Shown: one piece after another, positions 11,602 through 22,334 of the stretch
Layout of the letters: each line of letters opens with the position of its first letter
How positions within the stretch are numbered: the first letter of the stretch is position 1
Assembly: GCA_022497155.1 (NCBI GenBank)
Contig: MU385711.1
Location: 992,001-1,056,000, forward strand
Source: Whalleya microplaca
Taxonomy: Eukaryota; Ascomycota; Sordariomycetes; Xylariales; Xylariaceae
Length of the DNA: 64,000 bases
Direction: 5' to 3'
Program-made: the position numbers and the translations under genes
The notes under the pieces: generated by a model
Database searches by the model: none
Seen by the model: the letters and a program-made list of their open reading frames with translations, nothing else
What the model was told of the DNA's origin: nothing

Positions 11602-13649
11602 AGCTCTCGCATGTCGCTGAGACAAGTCTTGTCAGGGTAGGGCGTTGATTTGAAGGGCTCTTTAAGGTGACTTTGTCACGAAATGGGGCAGACGGATAGT
11701 ATATCACCAGAATTTGACCAGAAGTATTTGATTATATGGTAATCAAAAGGGGGTATCAAATGGGTACAAAGTGATAGTGTCGACGATGACGAGCTGAACT
11801 GCACTGCAGGCACAGAAAAAGACGCTTAAGTGAGGTTATTCGCAGTTCATGCGATGCTCGGGACCTGCAGTACGCTTGCGTCTGGGGAAGAAGGTAGACA
11901 ATATGATTGACTCGAAACAAAAGCTGGAGCCAACTTTGGCGCCTGATATCTGAGAGATGAAGAAAGTCGGATGCAGCCCAACCGGGCCACAAAGGCCGAC
12001 GACCAAGATATACCCATTCTTGCCTATTCAGTTGGGGCTCTACTCCTGCCTCCCCGATTCTACAGAATAATGTGCCATAGACTGCGGTCGACCATTCCTC
12101 CCACTTCAGAATAGTTGGACAGATAGGAAATGGTTGGCAAGTGAGTCATTCTCGACATTATAGCGCATCTGCAAGTCGCCATGCAAGAGCGGAGGACAGA
12201 GAACTGTAGAGAACAGCAGATGGCAGACGCGACAGATGATATAGACCGCGATATGCGCCATGACTGGCCGGCTCAAGGGCCACTTGCATGGCAATCACTG
12301 CAGGTCAACTGCAGCTGTCTCACCGTCCAGTCTTTTGAGCCAGTGGGAAGAGTTGAAACAATGTGGAGAGACACAGGAGAAGCGCATGTCGACAGGGAAG
12401 AGTCGGACGCTAATAGACACCAGGGGACGACAAGCGGGTTGCCAAGATCGCTAGAAGACCAGCTGCAAGTTCCAGCCAATAGGACCTGCAGTGTCCTAAA
12501 AATCAGTGGCTGGCGATCTCTGTCGGGACGCGCCTAGCATCTTGCAGACACGACTTTGACACGATCTAAACGCGAAGATCCCGCCAGATTCTCCATTCGT
12601 ATAAAAGGCCTTAAGCGCCCCCGACAACAAACCAGTGCTCGCCACTCGAGTCTCTGGCTATGATAGACAATGAAGAATTCTTGTATCAACGGCATCTGGC
12701 AACTCAGAAAACAACTTTACCCCTATTCTCCGCTTAGAGACGACAAAAGTTCGATGTTTGGAGTTAGACCCAGGGGATAGACTTGTTGGACTATGGTTGC
12801 CAACATATGCTAACATAACTGTTGGAGGACACGAGATGTGCGCGTCGACGAAAGCGTACGTCTATCGTTACTCCAACAGCTACTGGAGTATGCCTTGGGG
12901 TATCGATCACGTCAAGGTGGTCTTCTGGACGATATGTTTCGAAACATCTCGATATACTCGCTTGGCCCCGAGAACCCACCTCTCTGCGTATCTCCTAATG
13001 CAGTATGTATGTTGGTATGGATCTGCAGGAAACCAATTGATGTGATTGACGAATCAGCACCACGACTAATGTCGCCACTCTTTATCTTCACCTCAGAACT
13101 TTGTGGAACTACTACTCGATTGGATTGAGTGGATATCACTGTCAGCTGAGCATGGCTTGGGATCGTCAATATGACGGGCTTTGCTCCTTCATCGCCTCAA
13201 CTACACATGTCGGTTCTATGTCTTGGCGGTTGTGCAACCTTCGCTCAATCCCCTGTGCATTGTAGAGTGACTTGATACCTCGATATTATAACACGCGAAA
13301 ATATTCGCCGGTATGAATCGATGCGATACTAAGGGCTTGGCTCGCTTTGTGGGGCTCGATGAACCTCCTCTTATCTGAGGCTAGACCAACAGAGTCTTAA
13401 AGTGAAACATATATGGAGAATACTACAGTTCATTCAGTTGGTTGAGATGTAGACGCCAGGCCAGTGAATAGTAGTAAAATGTGGTAAGATGAATATAGGG
13501 GTACCGCTAAGAATATTAAGTATCACCTTGCAGAGTAATGCGGTCACACTATGACCAGCTCAACTTTGGTGTCGCTAAGAGGATCTCATCCCCGTCTATT
13601 AAATATTCTGACTAACACCGTCGACTGTCCTATTTTTCGCACCACCCAG
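11602..13649. other. 2-kb intergenic region with one isolated TATA element
   Basis: Contains the F-box gene promoter near 11602-11800. A core-promoter-like TATAAAAG lies at 12600-12607, followed by pyrimidine-rich sequence and short ATGs, including a 26-codon frame starting about 12661. Downstream frames (12758-13128) are broken and show no recognisable protein. This may be a decayed gene or a non-coding transcript. Confidence 0.4.
12600..12607 (+). promoter_or_regulatory. orphan TATA box
   Basis: TATAAAAG is a perfect TATA match about 55 bp upstream of the first downstream ATG (about 12661), but only a 26-codon open frame follows. It may mark the promoter of a lost gene or be chance. Confidence 0.3.
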
Positions 13650-14750
13650 TCAAACCGAAAGCCCAGTAGTAACATATGCAGGAAAGTCTCCATGACTGTC
13701 CAACCGATAAGCACAACGGGCCGTATCCCCCTTATGAACTTCATGCCACGGAACCAGACGCCGTCCGGGCTTCAACTCGTCAGCAGGAGATAGATCCGCA
13801 TTTCGTATTTCCACCACTACAACATGGCGGCACTGGGGTGAGCTCGATGGGGACTCATCGTTCTGGTCCATGGGTACATTGATCCACTGCGATGTAATCT
13901 TCTTCTCTTTCTTCCGGCACATGGTGGATATTGTACGCTGGTAATGGATATTGACGAGGGGCCCGCGTCGACGGCGGAGACGGTTCAGCTGAGCTTCTAT
14001 TCCGTCCACGCGAGTAATTGAAACCATGGGGTGCGCGTCGTCTCCAGGCGCGATGGCCTGCATTATCGTGCGTACCAGTTCTTCCATGTGGGTGTCCCAC
14101 ACGGCCTGGAGAATTGCATGGCCGGGCTTCATTACCATGAGCTCGACGTTGTCATTGTCGACGAGGTCATGTAACGCTAGCGCCTCCTTGAACTCGCTCA
14201 CTTCGATTGCGATCTCCTTTTGAGAGCGCCAAACTGGAGGCCAGGGCTTTTCGGACTTGACAAGTTGGGTCGGAGGGAGATTTGGTAGTGTGGACTTGGG
14301 GAGTGGGGGGCATTCCCGACAGACCTCAGCATGTATGCCGTGAATAAAGTTGTTCTCATCAACTTCATACATTGCTGATTCGGTATCCAGGGCCTCCAGC
14401 CGAACTGTATCGACGATCCTTACTGCCTTCTTTTTATGACCTCTCGGCTGTTCGTCGTTGGGCTCGTCGTCCTTCTGTATGTACTCCATCGGCTTGTCGT
14501 CCTGAGCAGTAGTCGTCTTGTCTTTCTTGAAGGTCTTCTGCTTGTTGTTCGTAATGCTCATCTGCATTGCCTTTCAATTTTAGTATGGCAATCGCTAGAC
14601 AGTAAGCTTTTCTTATCGACTCACATATGGGTCTAGATGAGGCTCTTGAATCGGCGTTTTACCATTGGCCATTCTTGTACCGGCCTCGTTCGTGACTCGA
14701 GGTGCCATCATATATCCAGCAGCCTGGACGAAAAACTGAAGAAATGACAT
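13650..14750 (-). CDS. hypothetical protein, two exons
   Basis: Model: exon 1 14625-14750 (42 codons), intron 14571-14624 (54 bp, donor GTGAGT, acceptor AAAG, phase 0), exon 2 13650-14570; 348 aa. A TATATAAA at 14845-14852 lies 95 bp upstream of the ATG and supports this start over the internal ATG at 14567. The N-terminus is mildly hydrophobic (MSFLQFFVQAAGYMM). Residues about 50-90 are Lys/Asp/Glu-rich. A CRECPPLP motif follows, then a segment rich in charged helices. No known domain, signal peptide or catalytic motif is recognised. Conserved splicing and a clean frame favour a real gene of unknown function. Confidence 0.6.
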
Positions 14751-16147
14751 CGTGAGGTGCAAGAATGCAAGTCAAGGACAGTAACTATGTATGCACACGG
14801 GTCACTGCGTATCAACTTCCAGTATTTGGGTTATGGTGATGTGCTTTATATAGTAAAGAAAACAAGCATTGCCTCGAAATTGTTTGCATGTCGATGCTGA
14901 CTGTCACTATTGTCTGTCCTAGCATTCATTCATACTCGCAAGTCATTTTCAAAAGATTCTTATTCCTCACGATTCAAGCCAATCATAGCTCCAAATTGGT
15001 TGGTAATATTGATCTACTAACAATAGCCTCATTGCACTTCGTCACCGTAGACCTAATGGGAGAGTGTATGTGACAAACAGGGGTCTAGACAAAGAAGGAA
15101 TTCACTTTAGATCACCTCCCTCAGATTAGGATTACTACATAATACATCTTCTTCTCACTAATCATCTTTCCAGACCCTTGTATTATCATTGGTGTTAAAT
15201 ATGATCCTTACATATCCTATTCTTTGACTTGCCACCAAGTGAATGCTAGCAATAGAAACATTCGCCATTGGGGCGTCTGCTGACTCATCTCGGCCCACCT
15301 TGCTCCCCAGGTTCTGCTTGGCCGGACCGCCATTTGTATTCCAAGCACCGTTTTGCAATGGGGCCGGACAACTGTTTCTTTTAAACGGAGGTGCCGAGAA
15401 CCCGGAACATTTACTTGTATTGCCCCGAACGATGCCGGGTCTCTGCCGCTCGCGCCCCGCTTATGCTTCCGCTCACTCTTATCAGACCGGCTGCCGCCCT
15501 AATCAAGCCTCCAGCGGCCAGCGCTAAAGAATGAGTTAATTCCATATCGTAAGCTATCACAGTTACAGTGTGTGCAATGATCATTTAGGTGCTGCCGTGG
15601 TCACTTTAGTTGACTCAATTAGAATTTTGTAAAGGTCTAAGATCTAAAAGATCTCCTAGTAGCTTAGAGGATCCCTTTTAAGCCTATGGATCGCTTAAGG
15701 CACTATAACTAATACCCCTATTATCGTGACATAAGCCAATACTGATCCACTCTGATAGCATGGAGTGTTCCTGTGGCATTACACTTTCAGCGACGTCGAT
15801 AGATGGGTATACCACTGCGTTTCCAGACTGAGATGCGATGTCTACTGAGGAGCTTCTACAACCAATGAGAAACTGTGGTGTGTACGGAAGCCTCAATCTT
15901 GGTTTGTACCACTGCCTACCCCAAGCTCACAGATATATACGATTCTTATATCTCTAAGATACAAGGCTTAGTCTATGAGCAGTCGAATAGTTTCTCGAGT
16001 ACTATTAAAGGTTAATGGAGCAATCAAAAAGTCATTTAGGTCATTTAATTCATCACTAAAATGGGATGTTTATTTATCAAACTGGTAGCAAAGCCTTCCC
16101 AACCCTAATAATCCTTGACAAGAATTAAGCATTTCATACTATGAATC
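14751..16147. other. 1.4-kb intergenic region
   Basis: Holds the promoter of the hypothetical gene (TATATAAA at 14845-14852, minus strand). A GC-richer island at about 15250-15530 stands out from its AT-rich surroundings but encodes nothing I recognise. No RNA gene seen. Confidence 0.5.
14845..14852 (-). promoter_or_regulatory. TATA box for the 13650-14750 gene
   Basis: TATATAAA on the minus strand, 95 bp upstream of the proposed ATG at 14750, a normal distance for a fungal TATA promoter. Confidence 0.5.
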
Positions 16148-18183
16148 CTAAGCCGCAACCTGTTCAAATCCTTCCATATGGTCAAGGGCCTCCCGAATCT
16201 CCCGGACATATTTAGGTATACCACCGCTGTAGCAGACGGGCTCGTAAACTTTTCCCGGGATGGAACCGCCCATGTAAGTTGACCGGGTCGTGGGGAAGAG
16301 AGACTTGTTATTCAGCTCAACCACGTGATTCTTCCAATTCTGCACGGCCTCGGGCTTCGGGTTGATATACTTGAGGTTTTTGGCCTTTATTTTGTCAATG
16401 CAGTCGGCAATCCAACGACCTTGGACCTCGACCGTAGACGGTCCATTGCTGAGAAGCGTGGGACCGTGTACGCCGTAGATATGGAACATATTAGGGTAGC
16501 CGCCGACGGTTGTTCCAAGGTACGTCTTAGCGCCGTTCACCCATTCCTCCTGAAGCTTGGTGTCGTTGATGCTCTTAAGCCCCAGCTGAGTCATGACTGT
16601 GAGATGGTCAATTAGCAATGTTCACATATTTGGGAATGTGTAGATGGGACGGTGATGAAGTACCTCCTGTAACGACATCCTAGGCAGCAAATGTCAGCAC
16701 GTCGTCTAGAATTCTTTGGGATCAGTTGGTAACTCACAAAACCAGTTGCAACGGCAATCACGTCAAACTCATAATGAGTTCCATCCTCAAGGAGAATGCC
16801 AGTTTCGTCGAACGCTTTGATAGCATTATTCTTGATGTCAACGACATCCACGGAGGGCTTGTTGAACTGCTCGTAATAGTTGTATTCGAGGCAGGGGCGC
16901 TTGACACCAAAGAAGTGTGGTTGCTCCAACGGAGCAAGTAGATCCCGCTTTCTAGGGTCACCAACACGGTCGCGCGTCTTCTTGGCCCAGAATTTGTACG
17001 ATTCTTTGTTGGCCTCCGCGTTGAAAAGATTGTCCTTGTACAGCGCGACCCAGTACCGGAAGCCGCCATCTTTCCAAACTGACTCGTAGAAAGCCTCACG
17101 CTGTTCCGGGGTGTCGTCGAAGGTGTTCTTTTCGTACCAATCGTAATTGAATCCAGCAAAGTTCTTCTCGCGGTATCTGAACAGCTCTGGGTAAAACTTC
17201 TTGGCAGCATCCTGCTCCTCCACAGATAAATCTCGTCTCCGCATGGGGACAGCCAAGTTAGGCGTGCGTTGAAACACCTTCAGGTCTCCGGCCTCACCAC
17301 CCCATGCCTGTACGATCTGAACCCCTGAGGCACCGGTGCCAATGACAGCACAGCGCTTACCCTTGACATCGACGTGCTCATCCGGCCAAAAAGAGGAATG
17401 ATGTATAACGCCCTTGAATTTATCCATTCCAGGCCAGTCAGGAATGTATCTTCTCGCTGCCTGTCGGTTTAGGTCGTTAGTCAATGAAGCAGCCTCAGTA
17501 ACGTATTCCTTGCTCTTTTCCCCCTCCTTCAAGAGGGGTCTCGTCGACAAGGACATGGAGCGGGGAGTGGCAGGGTAATCAATGAGGAGGGTTACATACA
17601 AACCCAGTTCCCAGGATGAGGTACTTGGCCTTCGCTATCCGACCATCTTCAGTTTTCACGGTCCAAAGTCCCGATTCGGTGTCGAATTGCCCGCCGACAA
17701 CAACAGTGTTGAAGGCAGTGTCCTTCTTGATGCCCACGACTTTGTCAACGTGCTCAAAATAATCTCGCAGATTCTCATAGTTGGGATAGTTGTTAGGCCA
17801 ATGCCAAGTCTTCCACACTTCAGGCCATGATAGCTCGTACTCAGGAACCTCCGAGTCTACCCCTGCCCCTGGGTAGCAGTTCCATCGCCAAGTACCTCCG
17901 AGGCCGTTTCCTGCCTCGTAGATCACAGCCTTGAGCCCACGATCCCGCAGGGTCTTGAGCATAAAGATACCAGCTAATGACAGTTGAAGAGACTTGGTTA
18001 GAAACTGATGTAGGAAGGGCCGTTGTATATGATAATGTCTAACTTACCGAACCCAGAACCCACAATGAGGGCGTCAACCTCCAAATTTGGAGCATACGGA
18101 CCGGTGTTCTCCTTGTGGTGTACAGAGTAGTCGGTAAGTCCAGTGTTGAACTTCTTGGGGTGGTCAGGAATTGGTTCGCCCAT
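16148..18183 (-). CDS. Baeyer-Villiger-type FAD/NADPH monooxygenase, five exons
   Basis: Exons (5' to 3'): 18048-18183, 17600-17973, 16738-17460, a 16-nt microexon 16664-16679, and 16148-16596; 565 aa. All introns are GT-AG and the joined frame is open. Class B flavoproteins of this family insert oxygen beside a ketone to give an ester or lactone, using NADPH and O2. Motifs: FAD-binding GSGFAG (42-47), GGTW...YPGAGVD (71-85), the BVMO fingerprint FxGxxxHxxxW (FKGVIHHSSFW, 185-195), the NADPH-site GTGASG (211-216), and ATGFDVVTG created only by including the microexon. Length is normal (about 540-600 aa). No signal peptide; probably cytosolic. It is divergent from the esterase gene and shares a promoter region with it. 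The substrate cannot be told from sequence. Confidence 0.88.
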
Positions 18184-18739
18184 TTTGGATAATGTCAGCT
18201 CTCAGCCAGAATATGTCAATGTAGAAATGAATGGTTCGGACAATTGGAGTACTGGGAGAAGATTTGCTATGAGATGAAATTGAAGAACAAAATAACAAGC
18301 GATCTTGAGACGATGAGTATCTAACTTATAGGCAAATGAGTTCAGTAGAAACTGTGACATCAGAATTTTGAGAGCCCATTTGGCCACCATTGCGACCACG
18401 TCATCCTACAGTCTTTACATTACGCGATCCCCACGACACCAGACATGATGAGCTTGTTTTCTAACTGCAATGTTACGGTGCATAGCTTCGAGCAAGACAG
18501 TACAACTGAGGTTCACCAGAGGGCTGGCGTAGGAGGAATGGTGCTAGCAGCGAGGCTCTCCACAACCCTAAACTTCTCCGCAGTCTAGATCACGAGTCGA
18601 AGTAGATCTGGTCGAGAAGCTTTCTGTATACTGCTATTCCGCATACTCGGAATAACCATATCATTATGGATTCGGGCGGAAGGGCGATACCAATTCGATT
18701 CTAGATTTCCCCTTGGGGAAGGGAAACCCCAGAGATCGT

Positions 18740-18835
18740 ACACGATTGCATTGGTTGGCAACCATCTGCCGATTGAGCTAAGATAGCGAAAATCATTAGC
18801 TCTGGTAGGAATCGAACCTAGCTAGCTCATTATAT
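18740..18835 (-). repeat. tRNA-derived relic (T-arm followed by A-box)
   Basis: On the minus strand a perfect B-box GGTTCGATTCC (18808-18818) is followed about 30 nt later by an A-box-like TTAGCTCAATCGGCAGATGG (18762-18781) and an anticodon-loop-like TTGCCAA. The order, T-arm before A-box, is the same as in the repeat at 22034-22334. Stems are too degenerate for a functional tRNA. Confidence 0.5.
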
Positions 18836-18877
18836 TCACTCCTCCACGCTGCCTCTGCAAGTCTATAACTGTGGGGT

Positions 18878-18974
18878 TGCGGTTCCGCGCTTCCGGGTGA
18901 CGAATCAAGCAGCTGCCGCAATGCGGGTCCGGTCGCAGCGGAGCGCCTCCATTACGACCGGAACCGCATTGCGG
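18878..18974. promoter_or_regulatory. cluster of six WGCGG half-sites, two as CCG-N5-CGG palindromes
   Basis: TGCGG at 18878-18882 (+), CCGCA 18916-18920 with TGCGG 18922-18926, AGCGG 18937-18941 (+), and CCGCA 18964-18968 with TGCGG 18970-18974. WGCGG is the core bound by AlcR of Aspergillus nidulans, and CCG-N5-CGG is a classic Zn2Cys6 inverted site. Six sites in 97 bp compares with about 0.4 expected at random composition, though this island is GC-rich, which raises the expectation. Confidence 0.5.
18916..18974. repeat. 59-bp inverted repeat with 20-bp arms
   Basis: Left arm 18916-18935 (CCGCAATGCGGGTCCGGTCG) and right arm 18955-18974 are reverse complements at 19 of 20 positions, separated by a 19-nt loop. 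Each arm itself contains an 11-bp palindrome, CCGCANTGCGG. Confidence 0.85.
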
Positions 18975-19116
18975 GTCCGCGTGCCCAGACTATTGGGCTA
19001 CGTCAAGAGCATGTATGTGTGACCCCCGTGACCCCAATCCTCTAGGTTGGAGATCTACCGAAGTTCAACAGATCTGCAAGCCCCTATCTTCGAAGCTGTC
19101 GCAGATATATTTCAGT

Positions 19117-19123
19117 TATAAAA
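19117..19123 (+). promoter_or_regulatory. TATA box of the esterase gene
   Basis: TATAAAA, 59 bp upstream of ATG 19182 (65 bp from its first base), at a suitable distance for a TATA-driven fungal promoter. Confidence 0.55.
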
Positions 19124-19181
19124 TGTACCCCAACACTGAACTCCAGCCAGATTATACAGGAACAATCACAATCACATCAAG

Positions 19182-20616
19182 ATGCCTCTTCCAGCACAAA
19201 CGGTCGCCAAGCTCCGCGGCATCGTAGACGCATCATGTACAGATGAGAAGACGAGCATTCCAGGCACCACGGTGGTGGTTGTCGACAAGAACGGAAACAA
19301 TTTATTTGACCACTCGGCTGGTAAGCGAGGCGTTGCATCGAGCGAGCCTATGTCTTCGGAAACCATTTTCTGGATCGCTTCGTGCACTAAGATGCTTGCG
19401 GGGCTGGCTTGCATGCAGCTTGTTGAGAAAGGCCTTTTGAAATTGGATGATGGAGAACATCTTGAAAATCTCTGCCCAGAGCTCAAGACCATCCAAGTCC
19501 TACGGCCAGACAGAACCTTGGAGAAGAAAAACAAAGCGATCACTTTGAGGATGCTTCTTACTCATACATCGGGTTTCGGCTACACATTTTTCAACGAGAG
19601 GCTCCGGGACTGGTCCTTCCCCGCTGGTATAGACGAGTTTTCAGGTCGGTTCAAAGACATAGAGATACCGTTGCTATTCCAGCCCGGCGAGGGTTGGGAA
19701 TATGGTGTAAGTATATCTATATAAGGCGGGAGATGATATTATACCTAGCCGTCAATCACCTGTGTAGATTGGCACTTGTGAAACTAACTTGTGGCACTCG
19801 CAGGTTGGTGTTGATTGGGCTAGCATCGCCTTGGAACGAGTCTCCGGATTAACTCTCAATGATTATCTACAAAAGCATGTCATTCAGCCACTTGGACTGG
19901 TCAACATGTCGATGATACCAAGCCTAGAAATGAGAACCAAGATCGCTTATATGCATGCCAGAGAAAAGGATGGTACTATCCGGCCTAGGGACCACCTGCT
20001 TCGGGCCCCATTGGTCGTTGATCATAAGAACGAGGCGGAAATTGCTTCTCTGTTTCATAGTGGTGGCGCCGGCATGTATGCGAAGCCCCAGGAGTACGCC
20101 CGTAAGTAGTCCCCCAATATATAAACATTCGGAAGACCTTGAAGACGGCGTAGGCTAACGTACTGAACCACTTTTCTTTCTATATTAGAGGTGCTCGCTG
20201 TGCTGCTCAATGACGGCACGTGTCCGCGCACTGGAGTCCAACTGCTCCGTAAGGAAACAGTTGACGAGATGTTCAGGAACCAGATACCAAATTTCCCCAA
20301 CTTCGGGCGCCAGGGTATACCTGATGCGAAGCCCGACCTGACCAACCCACTCCCAGACTTATATCCTGTACCTGGCAATCCGCCACAGGGTTGGGGACTA
20401 ACATTCATGCTAAGCAACGGCGGTGCGACCGGTCGTTCAAAGAGCACTGCGTTTTGGGCAGGCCTGGCTAATTGTTGGTGGTGGTGCGATCGCGAAATCG
20501 GGGTGGCCGGAATGGTCTGTACGCAGATCTTGCCGTTTGCGGATGCTCAAGTGCTGGGCTTGTGGGCTGGAGTTGAGGCCGAAGTGTATAAGGCGTTGGG
20601 GGAGAGCCAAGATTGA
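19182..20616 (+). CDS. beta-lactamase-fold serine esterase/transesterase (LovD/EstB-like), three exons
   Basis: Exons 19182-19706, 19804-20101 and 20189-20616; introns of 97 and 87 bp with GTAAGT donors; 416 aa, matching the roughly 410 aa of the LovD/EstB group. Class C beta-lactamase-related hydrolases use a Ser-x-x-Lys nucleophile plus Tyr to hydrolyse or transfer acyl groups. Seen here: SCTK (Ser67, Lys70) after FWIA, LLTHTSGF near 125, and WEYGVGVDW with the candidate catalytic Tyr at about 174, formed across intron 1. The C-terminal WAGLANCWWWCDRE and the GVAGM...QILPF segment are also typical. No signal peptide. In secondary metabolism such enzymes acylate products (LovD in lovastatin); others are plain esterases. 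Divergent from the monooxygenase gene, so it may act on its ester product (inference). Confidence 0.85.
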
Positions 20617-20653
20617 GCGTTAACATTAGACACAATACCAGGCTTGTTTTCAA

Positions 20654-20684
20654 TTCCACTCCATCCACAAGGACCTCAAGTGGA
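20654..20684 (+). repeat. hairpin repeat, copy 1
   Basis: Starts TCCACTCCATCCAC and ends AGTGGA, so TCCACT/AGTGGA can pair. It shares about 26 of 30 positions with copy 2 at about 21409-21438, about 755 bp downstream. It may be a remnant of a small mobile element. Confidence 0.6.
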
Positions 20685-21408
20685 ATAGATCTATAATTTA
20701 TGTACACCCAGGGGTCATGTGGAATGGGTGGAAACAAAGTGGAAGTGAATGAGATATAATTGAAGTTATTCACGCTTACCCTTATTAACCCCCTCCTTCT
20801 GTTGACCCTTCTGTACCTTGTTACTAACCATATTGCTGACAAGGCTGTTAAGGTTGAATCTTATTATATGAATAATTTCTACAGCTAGCAATAGATTTAG
20901 AGACAATGATTATACTATTATTTTTGTCTCTTGTACGGGCATCTGATAATATAACTGGGTTTAATATAAATGTCAGTTACAGATAATTCATTATGGTTTA
21001 ATATTCAGTATCATGTTTTAGAGTGGGAACATAGCGACCAAATTGACGTTTCGTGACATTTTACAATTATATAGCTTAAAGAAGTCGGTATGTTATATTC
21101 ATATAATAGAATAACCAGTGTGGCAGAAGTGAAACCGCTGATACCGGACAGATATTAGCTCCTTATACATTTTATGAGAATCAAGAAATGTCAGGAAATT
21201 CAGAAGTGAACTCTCTTTCTTCATATAATATAAATTGCTTAAGTTGTCCACGAGTGTTGTTAATCAGAGGGTAAGGTTGAAGTACCTAGTGTGGTTAATT
21301 TCGGTACTCCAAGTAGCTAGCTAAGCCACCTGTTAATACCATAACCAGGTTTACCACGTAGTATCACTAACAGCGGATCTACTACTCCACATAATCCATT
21401 TTAGTTCT

Positions 21409-21438
21409 ATCCACTCCATCCACGAGGCCTTCAAATGG
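21409..21438 (+). repeat. hairpin repeat, copy 2
   Basis: Same start (TCCACTCCATCCAC). Two of the four core differences from copy 1 are C/T or G/A transitions. Confidence 0.6.
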
Positions 21439-22033
21439 ATAGGGATTAGCAAGCAGCATGAGTGCAATAGGATAGAATTGAGTTGACGTGGAATCCATAG
21501 ATGGCCCATCCATGAATTAGCGTGGAATTGATTACTACACAGGCCTGCCCAAGGCTATAGGGTCGAGAGTGATTAATTAGGAACTGTGTCAGTAACTGCT
21601 CGAATTTTAAACAGTGTTCAAGGCTTCCAGGTTTTAATCCCTACTCTTCAAAACTAGCCACAAGTTATAATCATACAAGAGGACACTGTCCTATATAGGC
21701 ACATATACGAAGTATAATGTGCATATTCATATTAATGTATTTCTCTAGTTATAGCTCACCGTTAGAAGAAAAGGCCAACATTTTGTTTTATTTCGTTTGT
21801 GCTTCACAATACGAATATGAGAGCACACATATTGATTTCTCTAATGCAACATGCGCTCGTGACAATTCGACCTTAGGTGTTCATGCAGATATCTCTTTAC
21901 GTCACCAAACCATTCTGAATGAGGGAGGTATCGCCCCTTCTCAGCCCCTCTCACGGCTAAGTTATTGGCTGCGTGCTTAGTTCAGTGCTGTTTTATACAG
22001 CACTGGTCGACAAGCGTAGTCAATGGTCAGTAT

Positions 22034-22108
22034 AGATGAGCTAACAAAGCGAATAACCATATAGCGCTGTCAGGAATCGAACCTAACTCTACTTTTAACC
22101 CATCCGCT
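22034..22108 (-). repeat. 75-bp direct repeat, left copy, with tRNA T-arm
   Basis: Identical over 75 bp to 22260-22334. On the minus strand it carries a B-box GGTTCGATTCC (22073-22083) and ends in an A-box-like TTAGCTCATC. It resembles the relic at 18740-18835 in sequence order. Confidence 0.85.
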
Positions 22109-22194
22109 CGTCCACACAACAAGTTGGTGCGCCCTCGCACCTCTCTTTATTCCAAATACAGGGAAAACCTCGAAGTCACTCCGTCGCAACGAGG

Positions 22195-22275
22195 TCAGAG
22201 GCGGGATCGAACCCTGCACCTCCGTCTGCAGCGGGGCGACCGTAGCTGACAGCGCTACCAGATGAGCTAACAAAG
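22195..22275 (-). repeat. tRNA-like sequence with A-box and B-box
   Basis: On the minus strand an A-box TAGCTCATCTGGTAGC (22254-22269) is followed by a B-box GGTTCGATCCC (22203-22213) at tRNA-like spacing. Acceptor arms do not pair and the anticodon loop lacks the usual U33, so this is a tRNA pseudogene or SINE head rather than a working tRNA. Confidence 0.5.
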
Positions 22276-22334
22276 CGAATAACCATATAGCGCTGTCAGG
22301 AATCGAACCTAACTCTACTTTTAACCCATCCGCT
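22260..22334 (-). repeat. 75-bp direct repeat, right copy, with tRNA T-arm
   Basis: Exact duplicate of 22034-22108, offset by 226 bp. The B-box is at 22299-22309. With the tRNA-like sequence between them the unit is (repeat)-(tRNA-like)-(repeat). Confidence 0.85.

Larger units (their letters stand above)
18184..19181. promoter_or_regulatory. divergent promoter between monooxygenase and esterase genes
   Basis: A 998-bp bidirectional spacer. From left to right it contains AT-rich sequence, a tRNA-derived relic (about 18740-18835), a GC-rich island (18870-18990) with a cluster of WGCGG half-sites in an inverted repeat, and a TATAAAA at 19117-19123 serving the esterase gene. It is the natural place for shared regulation of the two enzymes. 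Confidence 0.6.

Noticed and set aside
12181..12537. 118-codon plus-strand frame
   Set aside because: Unremarkable composition, an equally open antisense frame, and no promoter or family support.
22195..22275. Functional tRNA call for the tRNA-like core
   Set aside because: The acceptor stem does not pair and the anticodon loop lacks U33, so it is annotated as a relic.
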